DNA of 64,000 bases from the NCBI GenBank assembly GCA_030684935.1, contig JAUXXH010000052.1:175083-239082 (forward strand). The letters are read 5' to 3'. Below are positions 16,274-26,559 of this stretch, one piece after another. The translations under genes and the position numbers were made by a program. Source of the DNA: Pseudolabrys sp. Its GTDB lineage: Bacteria; Pseudomonadota; Alphaproteobacteria; Rhizobiales; Xanthobacteraceae. Below the pieces are notes generated by a model that saw only the letters and a list, made by a program, of their open reading frames with translations, made no database searches and was not told the DNA's origin. Positions within the stretch are counted from its first letter, which is position 1. Each line of letters starts with the position of its first letter.

Positions 16274-17563
16274 TCAGACGGCCCAGACCACCGTGGCCAG
16301 CCACAGCCCGATGGCGCCGGCGATCCAGCAGGCCACGGTCATGACCGCGACCTGGACCGCGAAAGCGCCACGCCCGACGGAGGCGGCGATCGCCAGCTTG
16401 CTGGCCGTGTTGCTCAGCACCGCGACCAGAATGGCGGCGCTGGCGGCCAGTTCGCTCAACGGCGCCGGCGCCAGCCGCGCCATCGACACCGTCACGGCAT
16501 CGACATCGGCCAGCCCCAGCCCGGCGGCACCGATCAACGCGCCCTGGGCACCGAAGGTTTCGCCGATATAACGGCCGAACAGGATTACGAGGCCAAGGAA
16601 TACGGCAAAACCGACCACCGGCCAGAAGCTGAACGGATTGTTGAATTCCGCCGGCGAGGCTTTCTCGCCCTGTTTTCCGGCCCACAGGAATGCCACCGCC
16701 GCGTGACCCGCCGCCACCATCACCGCTGCCGTCAGCGGCGGCGCAACCCAGGCCAGCAGAGTCGGGTTCAAGGCCGAGGCAACAGCCATTACGCGCATGA
16801 ATGAGATCGCGGTGGAGGTCGATACGGCCGCAGCCAACAGCCTTGGCGTCGCCTCGCCCGCAGCGGCACGCCTGGCGCTGGTCAGCGTCACCGCGGTGGA
16901 CGACACCAGACCGCCGGCCAGAGCCCCCAGCAACAGGCCGCGCTCAGTGCCGAACAGCTTGACCGCGCCGTAGCCGAGAAACGACACACCGGCGAGCACG
17001 ACCGCGATCAGCCAAACCTCGCGCGGATTGACGCCGCCACCGGGACCGATCGGCGTGTCCGGCACGATCGGCAGCACGATCACGGACATCGCCAGCAGCA
17101 CCAGCGTCGAGCGCAGTTCGGGCCACGTCATCCGCTCGACCAGGTCGTGGATGCCCTGGCGCGCCGCAAGTATCGCCGCGACAGCGACCGCCGCGGCACC
17201 GGCGGCGCGCATGTCGCCGATCACCCCATAGGCGGCTAAAATGAACGTCAGCAGCGCGGCAATCGTGGTCGTCGCAGAATACGTCTGCGCGGCGCGGTTC
17301 GCCTCGCGTTCGAACAGCGCCACAATCACAGCGTAGACGGCAAAGGCGAAACCGAGAACCAGACCGGCACCGGCCGGCGAGCCAGTGGCTTGCGCCGTGG
17401 CGGCCACGATGCCGCCGAGCAGTCCGTACAGCGAAAACGTGCGGATGCCGGCGGCGCGGCTGCCCGGCGCGGCTTCACGGGTCGCCCAGCCGCGTTCGAG
17501 ACCGATCAGCAGGCCAATACCGAGCGCCACCGCCAGCCGCGCAAGAATTTGGTCGAAATCCAT
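16274..17563 (-). CDS. MgtC/SapB and DUF4010 integral membrane protein
   Basis: About 429 residues with many membrane helices. The N-terminal part matches MgtC/SapB (LGIGLLIGLERGW, then GIRTFSLYGLLGG), and the rest matches DUF4010 (GGLVSSTAVTLTSARRA, GLADVDAVTVSMARL). The function is unknown; MgtC proteins affect growth at low Mg2+ and phosphate homeostasis in other bacteria, but this fusion type is uncharacterised. The ATG at 17563 was chosen over an adjacent TTG. It lies upstream of pccA on the same strand, with 68 bases between. Confidence 0.85.
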   Translation of the reverse strand: MDFDQILARLAVALGIGLLIGLERGWATREAAPGSRAAGIRTFSLYGLLGGIVAATAQATGSPAGAGLVLGFAFAVYAVIVALFEREANRAAQTYSATTTIAALLTFILAAYGVIGDMRAAGAAAVAVAAILAARQGIHDLVERMTWPELRSTLVLLAMSVIVLPIVPDTPIGPGGGVNPREVWLIAVVLAGVSFLGYGAVKLFGTERGLLLGALAGGLVSSTAVTLTSARRAAAGEATPRLLAAAVSTSTAISFMRVMAVASALNPTLLAWVAPPLTAAVMVAAGHAAVAFLWAGKQGEKASPAEFNNPFSFWPVVGFAVFLGLVILFGRYIGETFGAQGALIGAAGLGLADVDAVTVSMARLAPAPLSELAASAAILVAVLSNTASKLAIAASVGRGAFAVQVAVMTVACWIAGAIGLWLATVVWAV

Positions 17564-17792
17564 CAAGGTGTGCGTCCCGGCATCAGAAACAACGTGAGGC
17601 TTTGCAAAGGGGTTCCGGCCTCACGAAGTCTCGCAGGAATATTATTCCGTGCGCCAGCGTTCCGTGGAAGCTCTATTCTGCCTGACGCGCCCGTGCAAAC
17701 CGCCGCTACGCTTTACGGTTCGCCCTATTCCGGGGTGTGGCATGCGGCCCTATATACAGCGCGACCCGAATAACGCGACCGGAGATTTTCAC

Positions 17793-18449
17793 ATGACACT
17801 GGCCATTGGCGACACCGCCCCCGATTTCGAAGCCGAGACCACCGAAGGCAAAATCCGCTTTCACGAGTGGCTGGGCAATTCCTGGGGCGTGCTGTTTTCG
17901 CACCCCAAGGATTTCACCCCGATCTGCACCACCGAGCTCGGCACCATGGCGCGCCTGAAGCCAGAATTCGACAAGCGCAACGCCAAGATCATCGGCCTGT
18001 CGGTCGATCCGGTCGCCAACCACACGAAGTGGGCGGTGGACATCAAGGACGTGGTCGGCTTCGCGCCGAATTATCCGATGATCGGCGACACCGATCTCAA
18101 GATCGCCAAGGCCTGGGGCATGCTGCCGGCGTCGACCGGGGGCACGTCGGAGGGCCGCACGCCGGCCGACAACCAGACCGTGCGCAACGTCTTCATCGTC
18201 GGGCCGGACAAGAAGATCAAACTGATCCTGGTCTACCCGATGACCACCGGGCGCAACTTCGATGAGATCCTGCGCGTGCTGGACTCGCTTCAGCTCACCG
18301 CCAAGCATCGCGTCGCAACGCCGGCGAACTGGAAACAGGGCGAGGACGTCATCCTCACCGCCGCGATCAGCGATGAGGAGGCCAAGGCGCTTCACCCGGG
18401 ATACAAGCAGCCGAAGCCCTATATCCGCATCGCGCCGCAGCCGAAATAA
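17793..18449 (+). CDS. 1-Cys peroxiredoxin (Prx6 type)
   Basis: 218 residues, the usual Prx6 length. The peroxidatic cysteine is Cys45 in HPKDFTPICTTELG. The C-terminal region (KHRVATPANWKQGEDVIL) is the dimerisation extension typical of Prx6 enzymes. It reduces hydrogen peroxide and organic hydroperoxides in the cytoplasm. The ATG follows GGAGA. It appears to be first in a rightward run with an esterase and a thioesterase. Confidence 0.94.
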   Translation: MTLAIGDTAPDFEAETTEGKIRFHEWLGNSWGVLFSHPKDFTPICTTELGTMARLKPEFDKRNAKIIGLSVDPVANHTKWAVDIKDVVGFAPNYPMIGDTDLKIAKAWGMLPASTGGTSEGRTPADNQTVRNVFIVGPDKKIKLILVYPMTTGRNFDEILRVLDSLQLTAKHRVATPANWKQGEDVILTAAISDEEAKALHPGYKQPKPYIRIAPQPK

Positions 18450-18519
18450 TCCGGCAAAGCCTGTGTATGATGAGGGCGCGGGCCGTTGGTCCGCGCTTTC
18501 CGCTTTTGGAATTGCCACC

Positions 18520-19134
18520 ATGACCGATCTCGGCTTCATCCACCGCTTTATCCCGGCGACCCGGCCGGACCGTCCGCCGCTTTTGCTGCTCCACGGCACC
18601 GGCGGCGACGAGAACGACCTCCTTCCCATTGGTCAGCAGGTGGCGCCGGGCGCCGCCTTGCTGTCGCCGCGCGGCAAGGTTCTCGAGCATGGTATGCCCC
18701 GTTTCTTCCGCCGGCTGGCGGAAGGCGTGTTCGACCTCGAAGATCTCAAGGCGCGCACGGCGGAGCTGGCCGCCTTCATCGCCGCCGCACGCAAGGCCTA
18801 TGGGCTGGCCGCCCCGGTGGCGCTCGGCTTTTCCAATGGCGCCAATATCGCCGCCTCGCTGCTATTGACGCAGCCCGGCGCACTCGCCGGCGCGGTGCTG
18901 GTTCGCGCCATGCTGCCGTTCGAGCCGGCCGCCGTTCCCGATCTGAAGAACACGCCGGTGCTCTTGCTTTCAGGCGCATCCGACCCAATGGTGCCGGCCG
19001 CATCGCATGCGCGGCTCGCCGCCGTGCTCGGCGAAACCGGCGCGGCCGTCACTCACAAGGTGGTTCCAGCCGGCCACGGCCTCACCCACCAGGACCTCGC
19101 GCTGGCCGCGCAATGGCTCGAGACCCTGACCTGA
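18520..19134 (+). CDS. Phospholipase/carboxylesterase-type alpha/beta hydrolase
   Basis: 204 residues. It has an oxyanion region LLLHGTGGDENDLLP, nucleophile elbow GFSNGA (Ser in GxSxG), acidic residue in SGASDPMVP and a terminal GHGLTHQDL histidine. These features place it in the small carboxylesterase/phospholipase family (YpfH or MhqD-like). The natural ester is unknown. It is 70 bases after the peroxiredoxin gene and 22 before the thioesterase gene. Confidence 0.88.
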   Translation: MTDLGFIHRFIPATRPDRPPLLLLHGTGGDENDLLPIGQQVAPGAALLSPRGKVLEHGMPRFFRRLAEGVFDLEDLKARTAELAAFIAAARKAYGLAAPVALGFSNGANIAASLLLTQPGALAGAVLVRAMLPFEPAAVPDLKNTPVLLLSGASDPMVPAASHARLAAVLGETGAAVTHKVVPAGHGLTHQDLALAAQWLETLT

Positions 19135-19156
19135 CATTCAAGCTGGAAGACCCGAC

Positions 19157-19570
19157 ATGAGCGAGACCAACGAACTGGCTTTCAAACAGCCCGCCTTCGC
19201 CGAATATCTCGGCATCAAGATCCTGCACATTTCAGCCGACCGCGTCACCGCCGAACTGCCGATGCGCGACGACCTCAACAATCGCTTCGACATCATGCAC
19301 GGCGGCGCGATCATGGCGCTGGCCGACAATCTCGGCGGCACCGCGACCTCGGCCAATCTCAAGCCGGGCCAGTCGACGACGACGATCGAGAGCAAGACCA
19401 ACTTCTTCGCCGCCATCCCGCTCGGCGACATCGCGCGCGCCGAATGCACGCCGCTGCATCGCGGCCGCACCACCATGGTCTGGCAGACCCGCATTACCCG
19501 CGGCGACGGCAGGCTTTGCGCGCTGGTAACGCAGACGCAACTGGTGATGACGCGCGAGAAGAAGGCCTAA
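19157..19570 (+). CDS. PaaI-family hotdog thioesterase
   Basis: 137 residues with the hotdog-fold thioesterase pattern: [20 protein letters not shown] (the HGG loop and helix), then [18 protein letters not shown] and a terminal TQTQLVM strand. Members hydrolyse acyl- or phenylacetyl-CoA esters. Its last 4 bases overlap the end of the convergent chemoreceptor gene. Confidence 0.9.
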   Translation: MSETNELAFKQPAFAEYLGIKILHISADRVTAELPMRDDLNNRFDIMHGGAIMALADNLGGTATSANLKPGQSTTTIESKTNFFAAIPLGDIARAECTPLHRGRTTMVWQTRITRGDGRLCALVTQTQLVMTREKKA

Positions 19571-21051
19571 GCCGCCACTTCGCTGAGGAAGCTCTCGACT
19601 TCGTTGCGCAGATCGGCCGCGGCCTGTTCGACGGATTCGGACGCCGCCAGCACCGTCTGCGCCGAATGCTGCGTCTTGCTGGTGGCGCCGGCCACCTCGT
19701 CCAGCACCGACACCACCAGCTTGGTGCCGTCGGCGGCGCTGGCGACATTGCGCGAAATCTCGCTGGTGGCGATGTTCTGCTCGCGCACCGATTCCGCGGC
19801 GGCGGAGGTGTAGGTGTCGATCTCGCCCATCCGCTGCGTAATGCGCCCGATCGATTCGACCGTCTTGTCGGTCGAGTTCTGCACTTCCAGAATCTGGCTG
19901 GAAATATCCTCGGTCGCCTTGGCGGTCTGGACCGCGAGCGATTTCACTTCCGACGCGACCACGGCAAACCCCCGTCCGGCTTCGCCGGCGCGCGCGGCCT
20001 CGATGGTGGCGTTCAGCGCCAGCAGATTGGTTTGCCCGGCAATGTTGCGGATCAGCTTGACGACGTCGCCGATCTTCTGCGCGGCGATGGCCAGCACTTC
20101 GATGTCCCGATTGGTCGCCTGCGCTTCACCGACCGTGGAGCGCACAACATCGGCGCTGTGACTGAGCCGTTGCGCGATATCGGCGATCGAATTCGACAGC
20201 TCGTCGGCGGCAGCAGCGGCGCTTTCAACATTGTTCGACGCTTCGTTGGACGTTTTCACCGCCCGCTCGGCGCGCTGCGAGGTGTGGCCCGACGCATCGA
20301 ACAGGCTGGCGGCGGTGGCGCGCATCTGCCCGGCGCTGTTCGACACCTTCTGCAAGAGGCTTTCCGCCCGCTGGCGGAACGCCGCGATCGCGTTATCGAT
20401 CGCCGCGCGACGTTGCTCCTGCAATTGCATGGCGGCGTGCTGCTGCTCGGCTTCCCGGCGCTCGGTGACGTCTTCGTGCGTACCGATCCACCCGCCGCGC
20501 GGGGTCGGAAGGTTGGTGACGCGCAACAGGCGGCCGCTCTCGGCCTTGACCTCGTGCACCATGGTCCGCCCTTGCGCGACCGAGGCCAGAAATTCCCTGC
20601 GGTATTGCTGAGGATCGCGGGAGAACGTGCCCTTGGCGACCCGCTTTTCCAGAACCTCGGACAGCGTCGCCCCGGCCGCAACGTCGGCCGGCGTCAGTTT
20701 GTACATATCGTAGTATTGGGAATTGCAGACGACCAGCCGCTCCGCGGAATCGAACATGCACAGTCCTTGCGGCATGCTGTTGATCGCCGTGCGAAGCTGC
20801 GCCACTTCCCAGCTTTGATGCCGGACGATCAAGATGCCGGCCACGCTCATCGCCAACTGAGCGAGCACGGCGGCAAGGACAGCGTGGGTCGCGGTCTCCG
20901 AGAGCGACGGGATGGCGGCGGCGATCCAGCCCGGCGCGATTATCGCCAAAGCCGAAAAACTCACCACGAAAGCGAGACATCCGGCCAGGATGACAAACGT
21001 GGTTGCGCGCCTGAGCGACAGCGAAAAATACATCGGCAGATGTTCCGGCAT
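19567..21051 (-). CDS. PAS-containing methyl-accepting chemotaxis protein
   Basis: 494 residues. Two membrane helices (about 17-40 and 55-77) anchor the protein with almost no periplasmic domain. A PAS domain (about 85-205, [18 protein letters not shown]) follows, then a coiled-coil MCP signalling domain whose hairpin tip lies at about 338-368 ([20 protein letters not shown]). It would signal through CheA/CheW to flagella, sensing a cytoplasmic ligand or redox state through the PAS domain. No che genes are nearby. A consensus CtrA box lies 43-59 bases upstream of the start. Confidence 0.93.
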   Translation of the reverse strand: MPEHLPMYFSLSLRRATTFVILAGCLAFVVSFSALAIIAPGWIAAAIPSLSETATHAVLAAVLAQLAMSVAGILIVRHQSWEVAQLRTAINSMPQGLCMFDSAERLVVCNSQYYDMYKLTPADVAAGATLSEVLEKRVAKGTFSRDPQQYRREFLASVAQGRTMVHEVKAESGRLLRVTNLPTPRGGWIGTHEDVTERREAEQQHAAMQLQEQRRAAIDNAIAAFRQRAESLLQKVSNSAGQMRATAASLFDASGHTSQRAERAVKTSNEASNNVESAAAAADELSNSIADIAQRLSHSADVVRSTVGEAQATNRDIEVLAIAAQKIGDVVKLIRNIAGQTNLLALNATIEAARAGEAGRGFAVVASEVKSLAVQTAKATEDISSQILEVQNSTDKTVESIGRITQRMGEIDTYTSAAAESVREQNIATSEISRNVASAADGTKLVVSVLDEVAGATSKTQHSAQTVLAASESVEQAAADLRNEVESFLSEVAA

Positions 21052-21093
21052 CCACAGGGACGACCGTTCTATCCCGCCAGCAGTTTTTTTGCC

Positions 21094-21110
21094 GTTAAGA
21101 TTTGGTTAAC
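21094..21110 (-). promoter_or_regulatory. Consensus CtrA box upstream of chemoreceptor gene
   Basis: GTTAA-N7-TTAAC, symmetrical and exact, in the short gap between the chemoreceptor start (21051) and the end of the RND gene (21132). CtrA controls motility and chemotaxis genes in many Alphaproteobacteria. Confidence 0.62.
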
Positions 21111-21131
21111 AAACGGTTAGCGACGGCAGCG

Positions 21132-24100
21132 CTACTCGGCTGGCTGATGGCTCGCGGCGGGCGCCAGATCCTCCTCAGCCCGCCGCTTCGAGCGATCGCG
21201 CGCCAGCAGCGTATAGGCCGTCGGCACCACGAACAGCGTCAGCACCGTGCCGAAGGTCATGCCGCCGACGATCACCCAGCCGACCGACTTCAGTCCCATG
21301 GCGCCGGCGCCATTGGCCATCGCCAGCGGCACCGCGCCGCCGACCATCGCGCCCGTCGTCATCAGGATCGGCCGCAGCCGCAGCGACGCGGCTTCGACCA
21401 CCGAATCCCGCAGGCTCTTGCCCTCGTCCTGCAACTGGTTTGCGAACTGGACGATCAGAATACCGTGCTTGGTGATCAGGCCGATCAGCGTCACAAGGCC
21501 GATCTGACTGTAGATGTTCAACGAGGTCCCGGTGAGATTGAGCGCCAACAGCGCGCCGGTCATCGACAACGGCACCGTGAACATGATGATCAGCGGGTCG
21601 ACGAAACTTTCGAACTGAGCGGCCAGGACCAGAAAGATAAAGCATAGCGCCAGCAGGAATATGAAGTACAGGCTCGACCCGGACTCCTTGAATTCGCGTG
21701 ACACACCCGAATAGTCATAGCGTGCGGTGTCAGGCAGCACCTCGCCGGCGATCTTCTCAAGCGCGGCCAAGGCCTCGCCGAGTGCGTATCCCGGCGCCAG
21801 ATTGGCCGAGATGGTGGCCGAGCGGAACTGGTTGAAGCGGTTGAGTTCTTTCGGCGCCACCGTTTCTTCCGTGCGCACGATGCTGGTGAGCTGAATCATC
21901 GTGCCGTTGCGCCCACGCACATAGATGTCGGCCAGATCGCCCGGCGTCCGCCGGCCATCGGCCTGAACCTGCACCACCACGTCGTATTGTTCGCCATTCT
22001 GAATAAAGCGGGTCACCCGGCGCCCGCCCAGCAGCGTTTCGAGCGTCTGCCCGACGGTCAGAACGTTGACGCCGCGGTCGGCGACGCGGTCGCGGTTGAT
22101 GTCGACCAGAAGCTGCGGCTTGTTGAGGTCGAGATCGCTGTCGACATTGGTCAGCCCCGGATAGGCCTGCGCCGCCGTCACCACCCGGTTCACGTACTCG
22201 TCCAGTTTCCTGTAGTCTTCCGCGGTCTGGATGACGAACTCGATCGGCCGGGCGCGCGGGCTTTGCCCGAACGAGCCCGGGTTATTGACCGACGCACGAA
22301 TGCCGGCGATCTGGGCGAGTTTCGGTGCCAGTTCAGCCGCAATCTGCATCTGGCTGCGGTCACGCTGGCTCCACGGCTTGAGCCGCGAGAACGAGATCAA
22401 CTCATTCACGGCGCGCGATCCGGTGATGACGAAATAGGTTTCCACCTCCGGTATCTGCTTCAGCAGCGCCTGGATCTGACTGGAATAGCGGTTGGTGAAG
22501 TCGATGGTCGAGCCTTCCGGCGCCAGCCCGCTGGTGAACAGCACGCCACGATCCTCGATCGGCGCCAGTTCGGACTTCAGCGACATGAACAGGAAATAGC
22601 TGGAGCCGGCCACGCCCAGGGCCACCAGAACGACCAGCGGCCGCAACTTCAGCGTCACAACCAGAAGCCGGCGGTAGCCGCGGTTCAGCGCGTTGAGCCC
22701 GCTCTCCATCAGGTTATAAAGGCGTCCGTGCTTCTCGTGCGATTTCAGCAATTTCGCGCACATCATCGGACTTAGCGTCAGCGCCACAAAGCCCGAAACG
22801 AGCACGGCACCGGCCAGCGTCAGCGCGAACTCGGCAAACAGCTTGCCGGTCCGCCCGGGCGAGAACGCCACTGGGGCATAGACGGCGGCCAGCGTCAGCG
22901 TCATGGCAATGACCGCGCCCGACAGCTCACGAATGCCGACGATGGCGGCGCGCACCGGCTGCATGCCTTCCTCGATATGGCGGTGGATATTCTCCAGCAC
23001 CACGATGGCGTCGTCGACGACAAGACCGATCGCCAGAACCATCGCGAGCAGCGTCAGCGAATTGATGGAGAATCCAAGCGCCGCCATGATGGCGAAGGCA
23101 CCGATCAGCGACACCGGAATGGTAACCAGAGGCACTAATGTCGCCCGGAAGGTGCGCAGGAAAATGAAGATCACGATGACGACGAGAACCACCGCCTCGG
23201 CGATGGTCTTGTAGACCTCCTTGATCGACTCCTCGATGAACACCGATCGATCGTAACTGAGGGTGATGTCCATGCCGGCCGGAAGGTCGCGGCGAACCTG
23301 CGGCAACACCTTGCGCAGCGCCAGCGAGACGTCGAGCGGATTGGCCGTGGCCTGTTTGACGATGCCGAGAATGACAGCGGTCTCGCCATTAAAGGTGGAG
23401 GAACGCCGCTCGTCCTGCGGTCCGACCTCGATTTTAGCCAGATCGCCGAGGCGCACCGAGAAACCGTCGACGTCCTTGACCACGATGCGCCGAAACTCTT
23501 CCGGCGTCTTCAGACCGGTGCGCGACAGCACGGTGAATTCGCGGTCCAGCCCTTCGATCCGGCCTGACGGCACTTCAACATTCTGCTGGCGCAGCGCGAT
23601 TTCGACGTCCTGAACGGTCAGGTCGTGCGCCACCAGCCGGGCCCGGTCGACCCAGATCCGCATCGAATAACGGCGCTCGCCGAAAATGCGGACCTCGGAG
23701 ACGCCCGGCAGGTTCTGTAGCTGATCGCGAATGTAGCGGTCGGCGTAGTCGGAAATCTCCATCGCCTTGTGGCGGTCGCTGGTCAAAGCGATATTGATGA
23801 TCGCCTGTGCGTCGGCTTCAACCTTGGCGATGATCGGCTCGAGGATCTCGGCGGGAAGCTGCTTGCGGACGCGACCGACGCGGTCGCGGACATCGCTGGC
23901 GGCGACGTCGGCATCGGTGCCCAGCCGGAAGCGCACGGTGATCTGGCTGATCTCCGAGCGGCTATTGGACGAGATGGTTTCGATTCCGGCGATACCGGCG
24001 ATCGATGCCTCAAGGACCTGCGACACCTGGCTCTCGATGATCTCGGCGCTGGCGCCCAGATATTCGGTGGTGACGTTGACCACCGGCTGATCGATGTTGG

Positions 24101-24209
24101 GGTATTCGCGAACGGTCAGTGAACCATAGGAGACAATACCGCACAGAAGAATGACAAGGCTCAGAACCGTCGAAAAGACCGGCCGACGGATAAAGAACTC
24201 AAAGTTCAT
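21132..24209 (-). CDS. RND multidrug efflux inner-membrane transporter (HAE1 family)
   Basis: 1025 residues, the standard RND length. It starts with FEFFIRRPVFSTVLSLVI, the first membrane helix, and contains the family repeats GxxxREYPNID, VLAIGLVVDDAIVVLENIHRH (motif with the proton-relay Asp residues) and a C-terminal LVTLIGLITKHGILIVQFANQ. It exports drugs, solvents or metabolites with proton exchange, in complex with the adaptor encoded immediately upstream. The adaptor stop and this ATG abut (TAAATG), so the pair is coupled. No outer-membrane factor gene is adjacent. Confidence 0.96.
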   Translation of the reverse strand: MNFEFFIRRPVFSTVLSLVILLCGIVSYGSLTVREYPNIDQPVVNVTTEYLGASAEIIESQVSQVLEASIAGIAGIETISSNSRSEISQITVRFRLGTDADVAASDVRDRVGRVRKQLPAEILEPIIAKVEADAQAIINIALTSDRHKAMEISDYADRYIRDQLQNLPGVSEVRIFGERRYSMRIWVDRARLVAHDLTVQDVEIALRQQNVEVPSGRIEGLDREFTVLSRTGLKTPEEFRRIVVKDVDGFSVRLGDLAKIEVGPQDERRSSTFNGETAVILGIVKQATANPLDVSLALRKVLPQVRRDLPAGMDITLSYDRSVFIEESIKEVYKTIAEAVVLVVIVIFIFLRTFRATLVPLVTIPVSLIGAFAIMAALGFSINSLTLLAMVLAIGLVVDDAIVVLENIHRHIEEGMQPVRAAIVGIRELSGAVIAMTLTLAAVYAPVAFSPGRTGKLFAEFALTLAGAVLVSGFVALTLSPMMCAKLLKSHEKHGRLYNLMESGLNALNRGYRRLLVVTLKLRPLVVLVALGVAGSSYFLFMSLKSELAPIEDRGVLFTSGLAPEGSTIDFTNRYSSQIQALLKQIPEVETYFVITGSRAVNELISFSRLKPWSQRDRSQMQIAAELAPKLAQIAGIRASVNNPGSFGQSPRARPIEFVIQTAEDYRKLDEYVNRVVTAAQAYPGLTNVDSDLDLNKPQLLVDINRDRVADRGVNVLTVGQTLETLLGGRRVTRFIQNGEQYDVVVQVQADGRRTPGDLADIYVRGRNGTMIQLTSIVRTEETVAPKELNRFNQFRSATISANLAPGYALGEALAALEKIAGEVLPDTARYDYSGVSREFKESGSSLYFIFLLALCFIFLVLAAQFESFVDPLIIMFTVPLSMTGALLALNLTGTSLNIYSQIGLVTLIGLITKHGILIVQFANQLQDEGKSLRDSVVEAASLRLRPILMTTGAMVGGAVPLAMANGAGAMGLKSVGWVIVGGMTFGTVLTLFVVPTAYTLLARDRSKRRAEEDLAPAASHQPAE

Positions 24210-25325
24210 TTACGTCGCGCCTCCCGGCGAGGCGACCACCCGGACCGGCACGCCTTCGCGCAGGCGCTGCTGGCCGGCGCGGACCACCACATCGGCGGCC
24301 GACAGTCCCTTGCGAATTTCCACCTGCCCCGGCAGCCGCTGACCGAGAACGACTTCGGTCTGCACCGCGCGGCCATTGACGACGCGATAGACCAGCGTCT
24401 TGCCGCCGAGCGGGAAAATCGCCGACTCCGGCACCAGCATCGCATTCTCTCGCCGGTCGACGATGATGCGGATGCGGACGAAGAAGCCGGGCGACAACAG
24501 GCCGTCGGGGTTCGGCACGCGGGCACGCAGACGGATGGCGCGGCCGTTGACGTCGACGATCGGATCGATCGCGGTGATCTTGCCCTCAAATGTCTTGTCC
24601 GGCACCGCATCGGCCGAGACCAGAATGGTCTGGTCGGCGCGAAGCTGGGACGCAAACAGTTCGGGCACACGGAAATCGACCTTGAGCGGGTCGACCTCGA
24701 CCAGTTCGACGATGCGCTGGCCGGGGGTGACATAGGCGCCGGTGCTGACCGTGCGCAGTCCGACAATCCCGGTCAGCGGCGCGGTCAGCGTGGTTTTCTG
24801 GAGCCGCGCTTCGGCCAGCGCGATATTGGCCTGCGCCGCCTGATAGGCGGCCTCGGCCTCATCGCGGGCGCGGGTGGTGGCAATTCCCTGTTTGGCCAGC
24901 GTCAGCGCCCGATCATTATTGGCTTTCGCCAGCGACAGGTCGGAGCGAACTTTGTCCAGTTCCGCCTGAAGCATGGTCGAATCGAGTTCGATCAGGACGT
25001 CGCCCGCTTTGACCTTCTCGCCTTCCTGGAAACCGATGCGGACGATCCGGCCGGATATTTCGGTCGAGATCACCACCGATTCATTCGGCCCCAAGGTGCC
25101 GATCGCCCGGATGTCTTCAACGACGGTGTCGAGCGCGACCGGCGCCGTCTCGACGGCGATTCCGCCGCCGCGCGGCGGCTGCGCCTGCGCACCCGCAGTC
25201 GGCGTGCGCGCTGCGGTGATGGTCGTGATGTTGGCAAACGACTGGGGATACTGAACAAAAGCCCAGCCGCCGGCGGCAATCAGCGAGACCGCCCCGAGCG
25301 CAGTCCAGAAAACACGCCTTCCCAT
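24210..25325 (-). CDS. RND efflux periplasmic adaptor (membrane fusion protein)
   Basis: 371 residues. An N-terminal membrane anchor (about 8-26) leads to a split lipoyl/barrel-sandwich domain (VRIGFQEGEKVKAGDVLIELD), an alpha-hairpin rich in Ala and Lys, and beta-barrel domains (TAPLTGIVGLRTVSTGAYV). It connects the inner-membrane RND pump to an outer-membrane channel. It is first of a two-gene operon with the pump. Confidence 0.95.
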   Translation of the reverse strand: MGRRVFWTALGAVSLIAAGGWAFVQYPQSFANITTITAARTPTAGAQAQPPRGGGIAVETAPVALDTVVEDIRAIGTLGPNESVVISTEISGRIVRIGFQEGEKVKAGDVLIELDSTMLQAELDKVRSDLSLAKANNDRALTLAKQGIATTRARDEAEAAYQAAQANIALAEARLQKTTLTAPLTGIVGLRTVSTGAYVTPGQRIVELVEVDPLKVDFRVPELFASQLRADQTILVSADAVPDKTFEGKITAIDPIVDVNGRAIRLRARVPNPDGLLSPGFFVRIRIIVDRRENAMLVPESAIFPLGGKTLVYRVVNGRAVQTEVVLGQRLPGQVEIRKGLSAADVVVRAGQQRLREGVPVRVVASPGGAT

Positions 25326-25438
25326 TCGAATCCCACTATCGCAGGCTTGAAGCGCCTAACGCCCCCACGACGGCATGTAACACAGCCGTCCCCGACCGAA
25401 AACAAACTAGCAGATTTCGCGGCCGTCGAGAGGCCGAT

Positions 25439-26392
25439 TTACGGTTCCCGGCGAGACCCGCCGGTCCCGGCCGGCCCGTTCCGGGTTACCAATGCCGCCG
25501 CATTGGCCGCCGCCGGCGCCATGCGGCCGCCCCGGTTGACCAGCACCACCCCGACCGCGCAGACCACCATGCCGGCAACCGACAGCGCGTCCAGCCGCTC
25601 ATCGAACAGCAGATAGGCCATCAGCGCCGTCACCGCCGGCACCAGATAGAACAGGCTGGCAAAGCTGGTCGCGGCGCTGCGGCGGATCAGCCAGTACATC
25701 AGGCCGATGCCGGCGATCGACAGCACGATCACCAGCCAGGCCAGCGCGAACACCAGTTCGCCGCTCCAGCGGATTTCGCGCGTCTCGAAGGCAAAGGCGC
25801 CGAGAGCAAACAGCAGGCCGGCGCCGATATATTGCACCAGATTGCCGGTGCGCCAGTCGATATCGCCGCAGAATCGCTTTTGATACAGCGAGCCAAGCGT
25901 GATGCCGAGCAGTGACACGATGCTGGCGGCCCACCCCAGCGGCGACGCTGCGGCCAGCATGGTGCGGTCATGCAGCACCATCGCCACGCCGACGAGGCCC
26001 AGCGCCAGGCCGAACCATTGCAGCCGGGTCACCGTCTCGCCCATGAACCGGTTGGCGATCGTCGAGGTCAGGATCGGCTGCAGGCCGGGGATCAGCGCCG
26101 AAATGCCGGCCGGCACACCCTGGCTTATGGCGGTGAACACGCCGCCCAGGTAAAGCCCGTGCACCAGCCAGCCGGCCACCAGACTGTGGCCTGTATCGGC
26201 GGCCCCCGGCCAGCGCACCCGCCACAGCAGCGCGATGGCGCCGAGGATCAACACCACAAAAACCATGCGCACCGACAAAAAGGTCAGCGGCTCGATGTAA
26301 GGCAGCCCGTACCGCGCGCCGATGAAGCCGGTGCTCCACAGCAATACGAACAGAACAGGCGCCAAGGCGATCGCCACTCCGGTCAGGCGCAT
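25439..26392 (-). CDS. EamA/DMT-family transporter
   Basis: 317 residues with ten predicted membrane helices in two EamA halves. The N-terminal half shows LLWSTGFIGARYGLPY and the second half repeats the fold, ending near VAGMVVCAVGVVLVNRG. Members export amino acids or metabolites; the substrate is unknown. The ATG at 26392, behind GGGGAAG, starts the first membrane helix and is preferred over a start 16 codons upstream. The last 25 residues are polar and probably cytoplasmic. Confidence 0.9.
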   Translation of the reverse strand: MRLTGVAIALAPVLFVLLWSTGFIGARYGLPYIEPLTFLSVRMVFVVLILGAIALLWRVRWPGAADTGHSLVAGWLVHGLYLGGVFTAISQGVPAGISALIPGLQPILTSTIANRFMGETVTRLQWFGLALGLVGVAMVLHDRTMLAAASPLGWAASIVSLLGITLGSLYQKRFCGDIDWRTGNLVQYIGAGLLFALGAFAFETREIRWSGELVFALAWLVIVLSIAGIGLMYWLIRRSAATSFASLFYLVPAVTALMAYLLFDERLDALSVAGMVVCAVGVVLVNRGGRMAPAAANAAALVTRNGPAGTGGSRREP

Positions 26393-26559
26393 GTCTTCCC
26401 CGGCAATATCAGGACGCAATTTCCGGCATCTCACTCGCATCCTGCGTGTCGCGGCGCTAGGGCAATTTGCAGGCCGGTGAGAGCGACTTGCCGCAAAAGC
26501 ATGGCGCCGTCCCGAGTTTGTGATAGAACCTAGACAAAGCTTCGCCGAGGAAACGAAAA

